Shown here: positions 1 through 5,677 of the stretch, piece by piece | Layout: each line of letters begins with the position of its first letter | How positions within the stretch are numbered: position 1 is the stretch's first letter | Source: JAUVYV01 sp964585535 | GTDB lineage: Bacteria > Planctomycetota > Phycisphaerae > Sedimentisphaerales > Anaerobacaceae | Length of the DNA stretch: 14,614 bases | Direction of reading: 5' to 3' | Assembly: GCA_964585535.1 (NCBI GenBank) | Contig: CAZPDW010000045.1 | Location: 1 to 14,614 of the forward strand | Made by a program: the position numbers and the translations under genes | Notes under the pieces: model-generated | What the model was told of the DNA's origin: nothing | The model's input: only the letters and a program-made list of their open reading frames with translations | Databases searched by the model: none

Positions 1-1029
1 GCCGGGTGTGCAGATTCTGGCGACGTCGTTGCGTTCGAGGTCGATTATCATATTAAGCTCGGCCTGCTCTTTTTCGTTAGTGAGAAGGTCGCTGAAGTTT
101 TTGGTATTTATTTGTTTAACCGCTTCGTTCGTTTCCCTGAAGTGTCTGCGGGTGCCTTTGATTGGCTTTGTGCTGATGATGTCGTCTTCAATTGTGATGA
201 ACATCTCCGGCGATGCGCTGACGATTTGAAAATCGCCTGCATCGATATAAGCCGAGTAGGGACTTGGGTTGTATAGGTTCTGCCAGCCGAACAGGTCTAT
301 CGGCGGGGCGGTATAATCACATTCGAATCGCTGGGAGAAGTTGATTTGATATACCTCGCCGTCTGTGATGTAGCGTTTGATTTTCTTTAGCGCCTCGAAG
401 TAGTAATCCCTGCTTATGTTACAGCGAATCCGGGAAAAATCGACATTGTCGATATCTCCGGCAGGTGGTTGTACCGCTGAAGTGTTTTTCGCCTGCTCCA
501 GCAGCCCTTTTAGCCGGGTTAATTTCTCCGCAGGGCTTTCCTGCTCGCCGTCTATCTCCAGAGCGATTAGCCGGAACTCGCCATTCGAATGGTCGTATGC
601 AATCAGCCGGTCGTAAAAGCTCAGGCGAATCAGCGGCATCCTGAGGTCGTCGATGGTTGTTTCGGGCAGTTTTTCGATGTACCTGCCAAGCTCGTAGCCG
701 AAGTAGCCAATCCAGCCGCACGGCAGCATACCCTTCGGCAGGACGGCCCGGCCGGTTCGCTCGATTGTGTATTTTTCGAGGGCATTTTGTAGTTTTTCAA
801 AGGGCCTCTCGTCCGCCGCCCTGAACTCGAAGACCTCTTTCGGCTCGGCCGCCCAGTAGCTAAAGCCGTCGGCGCTTGCCTTTGATTCGTTGCCGCCGAG
901 GATGGATGCGCCCCTGAGCCGGGAGATTGTTTCACTCAAAGCAGGCAGAGTTGTTGAGATGCGGACCTTTTTAGCGTGGAGTTTGCAGTAGATGGTTCCG
1001 GGCGGTGTTGTGGTTGTAGCCGTAATCAC
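1..1029 (-). CDS. pabB: Aminodeoxychorismate synthase component I, 3' end cut by window edge
   Basis: The frame is open from a GTG at 1029 to the left edge, giving 343 residues of a family usually about 450-470 long, so the C-terminus is missing. It belongs to the chorismate-binding family (anthranilate synthase I/PabB/isochorismate synthase). Visible motifs are GYFGYEL near residue 119, VYQINFSQRF around 224-233, SASPEMF, PIKGTRRH with Lys291, and DLERNDVARIC near the edge. The lysine in PIKGT is the PabB nucleophile; TrpE has Ala there, which favours PabB. PabB converts chorismate plus ammonia (from PabA) to 4-amino-4-deoxychorismate for folate synthesis in the cytoplasm. The GTG start overlaps the deoC stop (GTGA, 1029-1026), indicating translational coupling. 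No PabA or PabC gene is visible; either could lie beyond the edge. Confidence 0.93.
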   Translation of the reverse strand, partial: MITATTTTPPGTIYCKLHAKKVRISTTLPALSETISRLRGASILGGNESKASADGFSYWAAEPKEVFEFRAADERPFEKLQNALEKYTIERTGRAVLPKGMLPCGWIGYFGYELGRYIEKLPETTIDDLRMPLIRLSFYDRLIAYDHSNGEFRLIALEIDGEQESPAEKLTRLKGLLEQAKNTSAVQPPAGDIDNVDFSRIRCNISRDYYFEALKKIKRYITDGEVYQINFSQRFECDYTAPPIDLFGWQNLYNPSPYSAYIDAGDFQIVSASPEMFITIEDDIISTKPIKGTRRHFRETNEAVKQINTKNFSDLLTNEKEQAELNMIIDLERNDVARICTPG

Positions 1030-1757
1030 TGTGGCTGTCTCGCCTTGAACTGCTCTATTATTTGTATTCCCGACGATGTGCCGATTCGCTCGGCGCCCGC
1101 TTCAAGCATCTCGATTGCCTGAGCGGCGGTTCGTATTCCGCCGGCCGCCTTTACTTTGCAGTGCGGGGCGTATTCTTTCATCAGCCGGACGTCCTCGACG
1201 GTCGCGCCGCCGGCGGGGTGCATTCCGGTGCTGGTCTTTACGAAATCGACGCCGCACCTGTCGGCGACTCGGCAGGCGAATATTTTCTGGTCACGGGTCA
1301 GCGCCGCCGATTCGATTATGACTTTTAGCAGGACCGCCGGCCTCATTGACCGACACACCTTCAAAACCGTCAGCAGCTCGCCGGTGAGATACTTTTCATC
1401 GCCCTCGATTATCGCCGCCAAGTCGGCGACCATATCGATTTCGTCGGCTCCTGAAAGAATAGTTTCTTTGGCCTGGGCGACCTTGATTTTGGTGAAATCG
1501 GCACCGAAAGGCAGGGACACCACCCCGCCGACGGCTACGTTCGTATTATGCAGGCGCCCGGCTGCCAGCGGGACCCATCGGGGATTTACGCATACCGTAT
1601 GGAACCCGAAGTCTATGGCCTCGTTACACAACTGCCTGATTTGCCCGGCGGTCGCCTCGGGCCTGAGCAGCGTCTGGTCAATAACGCCGGCGAGTTGGTT
1701 ACTTGATATTTGCAAGGTTTTATCTTCTGATACCGTCTGTATTTTACGATAAATCAA
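1026..1757 (-). CDS. deoC: Deoxyribose-phosphate aldolase
   Basis: 243 residues. DeoC cleaves 2-deoxyribose 5-phosphate to glyceraldehyde 3-phosphate and acetaldehyde in deoxynucleoside salvage. Family motifs are all present: IDQTLLRPEAT (26-36), VCVNP (55-59), EIDMV (106-110, with the catalytic-relay Asp108), LKVIIE (144-149), VKTSTGMHPAGGAT with Schiff-base Lys174, and KAAGGIRT with Lys203. The frame opens at a TTG (1757) whose TTGA overlaps the stop of the nucleotidyltransferase gene upstream. That gives about 22 residues ahead of the usual DeoC N-terminus, so a start at the in-frame TTG of codon 15 is also possible. There is no clear Shine-Dalgarno at either. It overlaps pabB by 4 bases at its 3' end. 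Function is certain; the start is not. Confidence 0.95.
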   Translation of the reverse strand: MIYRKIQTVSEDKTLQISSNQLAGVIDQTLLRPEATAGQIRQLCNEAIDFGFHTVCVNPRWVPLAAGRLHNTNVAVGGVVSLPFGADFTKIKVAQAKETILSGADEIDMVADLAAIIEGDEKYLTGELLTVLKVCRSMRPAVLLKVIIESAALTRDQKIFACRVADRCGVDFVKTSTGMHPAGGATVEDVRLMKEYAPHCKVKAAGGIRTAAQAIEMLEAGAERIGTSSGIQIIEQFKARQPQ

Positions 1758-2032
1758 CCATAGAGTTTAACCCCGGTTTCTTCGACAATATCGTTGAAAA
1801 GCGATTTACGAGACAAGTCAACGAGGTCAACTGGTTTTGAGAGGCATTTGACTAACTCGGCGTAGAACTTAAAGAACAGCTTTTTGTCGATACCCTTTAC
1901 TGCGAGGTCTATATCATTGGCGTTTTCTTCGTCTTCCAATGACGAGCCGAACAGCAAAATCGAAGAGACGTTATACTTTTTGGCACACCGTAAAATTATG
2001 TCTTTCTCATATCCTGTCATCATTTCACACAT
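1754..2032 (-). CDS. Minimal nucleotidyltransferase (MNT/KNTase-fold) protein
   Basis: 92 residues, almost entirely one Pol-beta-type nucleotidyltransferase domain. The sequence reads LLFGS at 26-30, then the metal-binding pair Asp40 and Asp42 in NDIDLAV, and a third acidic strand VDLVDL at 68-73. Spacing is GSx9DxD, one residue shorter than the GSx10DxD usual in MntA-like proteins. Proteins of this size are normally antitoxins that modify a HEPN partner (MntA/HepT systems), but no HEPN gene lies on either side: a zinc-finger gene precedes it and deoC follows, overlapping by 4 bases. ATG at 2032 is the first of three nearby ATG codons (1, 4, 5) and Shine-Dalgarno support is weak. An 8-codon ORF in the same frame ends just upstream. 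Substrate and partner are unknown; this may be an orphan. Confidence 0.8.
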   Translation of the reverse strand: MCEMMTGYEKDIILRCAKKYNVSSILLFGSSLEDEENANDIDLAVKGIDKKLFFKFYAELVKCLSKPVDLVDLSRKSLFNDIVEETGVKLYG

Positions 2033-2041
2033 CCATCAAAC

Positions 2042-2068
2042 TCAGGATGCCGATTCACCTTTAACCAT
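2042..2068 (-). other. Possible 8-codon leader ORF before the nucleotidyltransferase
   Basis: An ATG at 2068-2066 has a strong GGAGG four bases upstream (2077-2073) and opens an ORF reading MVKGESAS before a TGA at 2044-2042. It is in the same frame as the nucleotidyltransferase ATG at 2032 but separated from it by stops. It has a better ribosome site than the gene itself. It could be a leader that feeds ribosomes to the weak downstream start, or the remaining start of a gene that was displaced. No translation evidence is available from sequence alone. Confidence 0.35.
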
Positions 2069-2143
2069 AATGCCTCCGTAGATGCGAGATTTTGCCCAGC
2101 TTAAAATAAAGGAAATCCTTCGTTTGCGTTGGTAGAACCGATG

Positions 2144-2368
2144 TCACGCATACTCATAAAGGGGTACGGTGCTCGTCGGGACGGCTTCTGCCTGTAATAA
2201 AGCCTCAATCCGACGAACGGTTTCCGGCTTTAGAAGTATATCTCCACACACTGAGCAAACTTCCGCCGGGACGTGGTCGATCACAACCACCTGCCCTTTA
2301 TGGCGCAGAGTGTGTGCAATCTTGCGCTTCTCGTATTCTCCCGGACAGCTTTCGATACTGCATTTCAT
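2144..2368 (-). CDS. YgiT-type zinc finger protein (antitoxin-like)
   Basis: 74 residues from the ATG at 2368, chosen because AAAGGAG (2384-2378) sits 9 bases upstream; an in-frame GTG at 2401 would add 11 residues but overlap the upstream gene. The cysteines are Cys3 and Cys8 (Cx4C) and Cys38 and Cys41 (VPAEVCSVCG, Cx2C), the second knuckle being typical of the YgiT/MqsA N-terminal zinc finger. The tail ETVRRIEALLQ is likely a helix that contacts the partner. Family members with only this finger are usually encoded next to a DUF4258 or MqsR-like toxin and act as antitoxin. Here the start lies two bases after the stop of the DUF4258 gene, fitting that pairing. No DNA-binding HTH domain is present. 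The wide first knuckle is unusual. Confidence 0.82.
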   Translation of the reverse strand: MKCSIESCPGEYEKRKIAHTLRHKGQVVVIDHVPAEVCSVCGDILLKPETVRRIEALLQAEAVPTSTVPLYEYA

Positions 2369-2370
2369 AT

Positions 2371-2691
2371 CTATTGTCTCCTTTGTGTCGGTGTTATCCA
2401 CTTTGGCGGTTTGGCCTCATAAACTGTAATAATGATAAGCACCGGTCGTGCCGTTGTGCATACTATGTGGAGAGAGCGACCACTTTTAGCAGCACCATTT
2501 AGCAAACAGCAAGCTCCTCTGCGGTGCTCGGGATAATTTCCCAAAATTTGCCCTGTGGCAATAGCTTCAAGAACCTCATCGAGGGTTATATTCTCCTCAG
2601 CCATTTCTTGTTGAGCGTGTTGTGTGATGCGAATATTTTCTACGTCAGCTTGAGTACGTATCTGTTCTAACGCAGCTTCCAGATTTGCCAT
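2371..2691 (-). CDS. DUF4258 domain protein (toxin-like partner of YgiT-type protein)
   Basis: 106 residues from the ATG at 2691, which shares its A with the stop of the HicB-like gene (TGATG); a TTG at 2694 is also in frame but less likely. The pattern matches DUF4258: ITQHAQQEMAEENITLDEVLEAI, then GQILGNYPE, GRSLHIV, and a final strand IIITVYE. DUF4258 proteins are small, RelE-superfamily-like and often toxins in type II systems with a YgiT-type zinc-finger antitoxin downstream, which is exactly the order here. The toxin assignment comes from family and context; no catalytic residue can be named with certainty. Confidence 0.8.
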   Translation of the reverse strand: MANLEAALEQIRTQADVENIRITQHAQQEMAEENITLDEVLEAIATGQILGNYPEHRRGACCLLNGAAKSGRSLHIVCTTARPVLIIITVYEAKPPKWITPTQRRQ

Positions 2692-2915
2692 CAAACTTCC
2701 ACTCCGGTTTCAGCAACGAAGGCCTCAATAATTGGCGGCTCTACCTCCAGCACTTCTTTTCCAAAGGTCTCGATATGAAAACGAATTGCAGACTTTATAT
2801 CAGAAAGCACCTCCTCATAAGTGTTTCCCTGCCCAACTACAACCCCTTTGAGCCCCAATGGATACGCCACATAACCGTCAGGGTGTTTTTCTACAACAAT
2901 TTTGAGTTGTCTCAT
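2691..2915 (-). CDS. HicB-like protein (type II TA antitoxin family), no HicA beside it
   Basis: 74 residues. The fold signature is the HicB partial RNase H-like domain: a first strand LKIVVEKHPDGYVAYPLGLKG, then VVGQGNTYEEVLSDIKSAIRFHIETFG. There is no C-terminal HTH or ribbon-helix-helix, so DNA binding is not obvious. ATG at 2915 is supported by GAGGAA six bases upstream and by a promoter 30 bases further up. HicB normally neutralises the small RNase HicA, but no HicA-sized double-stranded-RNA-binding ORF is present on either side; the next gene, overlapping by one base, is DUF4258. It is the first gene of the cassette. It may serve as a second antitoxin or be an orphan. Confidence 0.8.
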   Translation of the reverse strand: MRQLKIVVEKHPDGYVAYPLGLKGVVVGQGNTYEEVLSDIKSAIRFHIETFGKEVLEVEPPIIEAFVAETGVEV

Positions 2916-2944
2916 GACAAATTCCTCGCTATTTCTTAAGCAAC

Positions 2945-2974
2945 AGTATAAATCATAACCGGTTGATTTGTCAA
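2945..2974 (-). promoter_or_regulatory. Predicted sigma-70 promoter of the TA-like cassette
   Basis: On the minus strand, TTGACA (2974-2969) and TATACT (2950-2945) are separated by 18 bases. Transcription would start near 2938, leaving about a 23-base leader with a GAGGAA ribosome site before the HicB-like ATG at 2915. Because downstream genes overlap or nearly abut, this promoter may also supply deoC and pabB. Confidence 0.7.
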
Positions 2975-2975
2975 G

Positions 2976-2991
2976 TCCCGACAGGCCGGGA
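2976..2991. repeat. Small imperfect palindrome with ACAG centre
   Basis: TCCCG, then ACAGGC, then CGGGA: 5-base arms and a 6-base loop, immediately upstream of the -35 box of the cassette promoter and 12 bases after the stop of the fusion gene. No T-tract follows on the minus strand, so it is not a normal intrinsic terminator. It resembles the palindromes at 9597-9617 and 12591-12610. Confidence 0.5.
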
Positions 2992-3002
2992 TAGTAGAAT
3001 AA

Positions 3003-4088
3003 TCAATGTCTTGTGTGTCCTTTCTTTTTGAAGAATTCGACGGCGTTTTCGATTTCGTTAAAGACTTTGGTTGCCGTTTGGGTAACGAATACCGAGGGGC
3101 TCTGTTTTGCGGGCCAGATGACGTATGCCTCTTTGGCCGCCTCGTGGGCGTGCTGAAGCTCCCTTTCGACTCCGCTTGAGATTGCCGCCCTGCCGTCCGC
3201 CGTCGTGGGCACATAGCTGATTATCATATCCGATTGGTCTATGAGCATAAAATCACGCGCATAGGTCTGGCTGTTGATGTCCGGCTCGATTTGCCGCACC
3301 TGGTCGAGTCCGAGCCGGACCGGTTGAGAGCCGATGGTCAGCTCGACAAAATCCTGCCCCCCCCGGCGGGCCCGTTCGGCATATTTTGGCAGGTACGCCT
3401 CCTCCAAATCGCCCGGGTCGAAACACGTGAACAGCCGCTTCATCGCACCGCGAAAGGCGTCTGTCTTTTCGTTTACGTCGGGCATATCGGCAACAGCCGT
3501 CATCGGAAAGCTCAGATACGCACGCTTTCTTTCCGGCTCGAAGATGAGCCGGTAGAATGTTTCGATGGTCTGCTCCTCGAGGCCGCGGGCGAGGCAATAG
3601 AGAGGAACCGTCTCATCGATGCCTTTGCAAAGCATTTCAGTGCAGATGATTTCCTCTTCGCGCCAGACAATCAAATCCTTGAGGGTATGCTCGGTGAAGT
3701 GTTCCTTGAGCAGTCGGCTGTGCAGGGCGGCGACGCCGTCAATCAGGCAGATGTACATATCGGCGTCGAGCCGGCGCATCTGGTCGAAATCGACGGCGGG
3801 GAAAAGCCCGTGCCGCCAGCGGAAGGTTGCGTGGGTATTGACAATCAGGTTCGGCGTTTCTTTTGCCTTCGCGATGATGTCTTTGAAAACGCTGCGACGC
3901 AGCGAATGTAGCCGTTTGATTGGTATGTCAAGAATTTTACCCGGCGCTATATCGGGCGCCTCGGCATACATCATATCCCCGACGTTGCAGAGCACAACGT
4001 TTTTGCCGCTACTTTCAGCTAATCGGCAGACCTTCTCCAGATAGTTTTTCTTATCAAGGCCCACCATACCTGTAACGACTATCACCAT
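3003..4088 (-). CDS. Fusion: P-loop NTPase-like domain plus nucleoside 2-deoxyribosyltransferase-like domain
   Basis: 361 residues. The N-terminal half (about 1-185) begins with a strand VIVVTG and a nucleotide-kinase-like loop GMVGLDKKN (7-15) that departs from GxxxxGK[ST]. It also has NVGDMMYAEAP (35-45), NTHATFRW (84-91), a DADMYICLIDG strand (108-118) and VWREEEI (141-147), an adenylate-kinase-like layout. The C-terminal part (about 188-350) starts with YLSFPMT and has DQSDMIISYVP (284-294), SSGVERELQHAH (304-315) and AYVIWP. This matches the order D..D..I / SG..E...A / gk.vi of nucleoside 2-deoxyribosyltransferase-like folds. I recognise the combined architecture but know no assigned function. 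It starts 27 bases after prfA, with GGGGA nine bases before the ATG, so it is likely co-transcribed with rpmE-prfA. A nucleotide-processing role is inference. Confidence 0.72.
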   Translation of the reverse strand: MVIVVTGMVGLDKKNYLEKVCRLAESSGKNVVLCNVGDMMYAEAPDIAPGKILDIPIKRLHSLRRSVFKDIIAKAKETPNLIVNTHATFRWRHGLFPAVDFDQMRRLDADMYICLIDGVAALHSRLLKEHFTEHTLKDLIVWREEEIICTEMLCKGIDETVPLYCLARGLEEQTIETFYRLIFEPERKRAYLSFPMTAVADMPDVNEKTDAFRGAMKRLFTCFDPGDLEEAYLPKYAERARRGGQDFVELTIGSQPVRLGLDQVRQIEPDINSQTYARDFMLIDQSDMIISYVPTTADGRAAISSGVERELQHAHEAAKEAYVIWPAKQSPSVFVTQTATKVFNEIENAVEFFKKKGHTRH

Positions 4089-4115
4089 TGCTGAGTTCCC
4101 CGGGTCAAAACTGGC

Positions 4116-5204
4116 TTAGAGATTCTGCAGTCGCTGTTGTCTGTCGTGCTCCTGCAAGGCGGCGATTATTTCGCTCAAGTCGCCGGCCAGCACCTTATCG
4201 AGGCAGTACAGCGACAGGTTTATCCTGTGGTCGGTAACACGGTTTTGCGGGAAGTTATATGTTCGTATCTTCTCAGACCGGTCGCCGGAACCGATCATTG
4301 TCTTTCGCTTAGCGTCACGCTCGGCCCGTTTCCGGCCCTGATGGTATTCATAAATCCTACTCTTGAGTATTCGCCACGCCTTTGCACGATTTTTGTGCTG
4401 GCTCTTTTCATCCCGCATGCTGACGGTGATGCCGGTTGGTATGTGTTCGAGCTTAATGGCGCTGCTTACCTTATTGACGTTTTGCCCGCCGGGCCCGCCC
4501 GCCCTGCTGACATGCTCAACGACGTCATTCGGGTTTATCTCGATATCGATTTGGTCCGGCTCGGCCAGGACGGCGACTGTCGCGGCGGAGGTATGAATCC
4601 TGCCCTGTGATTCGGTCTCGGGAACCCTCTGCACCCGGTGGCCCCCGCCTTCGTACCCGAGTTGGGCCCAGGCGCCCGGGCCTTTGACCCCGAATATCAC
4701 TTCCCTGAAACCTCCCATCTCGGAAGGACTGAAATCGAGCTGCTCGACCTTCCACCTTCGCCCCTCGGCATACCTGAGGTACATATTGTACAGGTCGCGA
4801 GCGAAAAGAGCCGCCTCCTCACCGCCGGTGCCTGCGCGTATTTCGATAATGACGGCGTCGATGGCTTCGTCGTCGGCCATGACCAGCGTGTTTGTGATAC
4901 CTTCAAGCAGACCGTTTTGTTTTTCGGTCAACTGGGTGATTTCCTCTTCAGCGAGCGATTTTAATTCCGGGTCGGAATTGTCACTGCTGATAATCTGCTG
5001 CGATTCTTCGAGGTCGGCTGCGATTTTGGTGTATTGACGATATTTTGTAACGATAGGCCTGAGCTTGGCCTGTTCTTTCGACAGCGCAATCAGCTTTTTC
5101 GTGTCGCGGGCGACAGACGGGTCTGAAATCTGCCCTTCTATCTCCTTGAAACGCCCGTCAAGCTCTTCGAGCTTGGTCAGCAAACTATCTTTGACATCAG
5201 CCAT
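4116..5204 (-). CDS. prfA: Peptide chain release factor 1
   Basis: 362 residues from the ATG at 5204 (GGAA about nine bases upstream); an ATG at 5225 would add seven residues not expected in the family. RF1 recognises UAA and UAG stop codons in the ribosomal A site and triggers peptide release. The codon-reading region reads RVPETESQGRIHTS (about 193-206), with the PxT motif of RF1 rather than the SPF of RF2. The catalytic GGQ is at about 239-241 in RAGGPGGQNVNKV. The conserved tail YNFPQNRVTDHRI is present. Length is normal. It follows rpmE, a common pairing, but the usual partner prmC, which methylates the GGQ glutamine, is not adjacent; the fusion gene sits in that place. Confidence 0.97.
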   Translation of the reverse strand: MADVKDSLLTKLEELDGRFKEIEGQISDPSVARDTKKLIALSKEQAKLRPIVTKYRQYTKIAADLEESQQIISSDNSDPELKSLAEEEITQLTEKQNGLLEGITNTLVMADDEAIDAVIIEIRAGTGGEEAALFARDLYNMYLRYAEGRRWKVEQLDFSPSEMGGFREVIFGVKGPGAWAQLGYEGGGHRVQRVPETESQGRIHTSAATVAVLAEPDQIDIEINPNDVVEHVSRAGGPGGQNVNKVSSAIKLEHIPTGITVSMRDEKSQHKNRAKAWRILKSRIYEYHQGRKRAERDAKRKTMIGSGDRSEKIRTYNFPQNRVTDHRINLSLYCLDKVLAGDLSEIIAALQEHDRQQRLQNL

Positions 5205-5317
5205 AAGCGTAATTCCAGTGTACATGAAGTGTTGACGGAGCCATAGAAAAAACCAAAGGCCCCCTTTTTGCGCTTAACGAACAAAAATGGAGCCCCTGTT
5301 ATCGCCTTGCAGTGTAG

Positions 5318-5551
5318 CTACTTCTTTTCGTCTTTTTTCTGCTTCTTGAAATAATCCGTACCGTACTTCTTCTGGAATCTCTCGACCCGCCCTGCGGTAT
5401 CGACGAACTTCTGCTTGCCGGTGTAGAACGGGTGGCACGCCGAACAGATTTCCGCGTGTATTTCCCTGACGGTGCTGCGGGTTTCAAACGTATTTCCGCA
5501 GCCGCAACGTACCATCACCTTCTCATATTTCGGATGTATATCCTTTTTCAT
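5318..5551 (-). CDS. rpmE: 50S ribosomal protein L31, zinc-binding type
   Basis: 77 residues. It starts MKKDIHPKYEKV and has FYTGKQKFVDTAGRVERFQKKYG, both diagnostic of L31, a large-subunit protein at the central protuberance/intersubunit bridge. Cys16, Cys18, Cys36 and Cys39 form the zinc site of the C+ paralogue, as opposed to the zinc-free C- form induced on zinc starvation. A lysine-rich tail of about ten residues extends beyond the usual end. The ATG at 5551 has GGGAG seven bases upstream and a consensus promoter about 30 bases further up. About 110 bases separate it from prfA. Confidence 0.97.
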   Translation of the reverse strand: MKKDIHPKYEKVMVRCGCGNTFETRSTVREIHAEICSACHPFYTGKQKFVDTAGRVERFQKKYGTDYFKKQKKDEKK

Positions 5552-5580
5552 AACGGTACTCCCAAAACTCCAAACAGTTA

Positions 5581-5608
5581 ATTATATCAACACCGCCGGT
5601 CGTGTCAA
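5581..5608 (-). promoter_or_regulatory. Predicted strong sigma-70 promoter of rpmE-prfA
   Basis: On the minus strand TTGACA (5608-5603) and TATAAT (5586-5581) are both perfect consensus hexamers with a 16-base spacer. An AT-rich stretch (the T-tract of the preceding terminator) lies directly upstream and could act as a UP-like element. Predicted start of transcription near 5574, leader about 23 bases. Confidence 0.8.
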
Positions 5609-5609
5609 C

Positions 5610-5636
5610 AAAAAATTCCTGCGGAGCAAGCCGGAA
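5610..5636 (-). terminator. Probable intrinsic terminator of lptB-def-fmt-rsmB
   Basis: Read on the minus strand: TTCCGGC, a 7-base loop, GCAGGAA, then six T. The 7-base stem has one mismatch (G opposite A). It lies about 40 bases after the rsmB stop and ends one base before the rpmE -35 box, separating the two transcription units neatly. Confidence 0.5.
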
Positions 5637-5677
5637 AAACAAGGACGCAAAGACTCCGATGCGCACGGGAGCTATTT

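Noticed and set aside
3234..3911. 225-codon open frame on the plus strand
   Set aside because: Antisense to the P-loop/deoxyribosyltransferase-like fusion gene, no recognisable motif.
5255..5267. Hairpin AAAGG-GGG-CCTTT followed by T-rich sequence between rpmE and prfA
   Set aside because: Only five pairs, three of them A-T, with a 3-base loop; too weak to call a terminator or attenuator.
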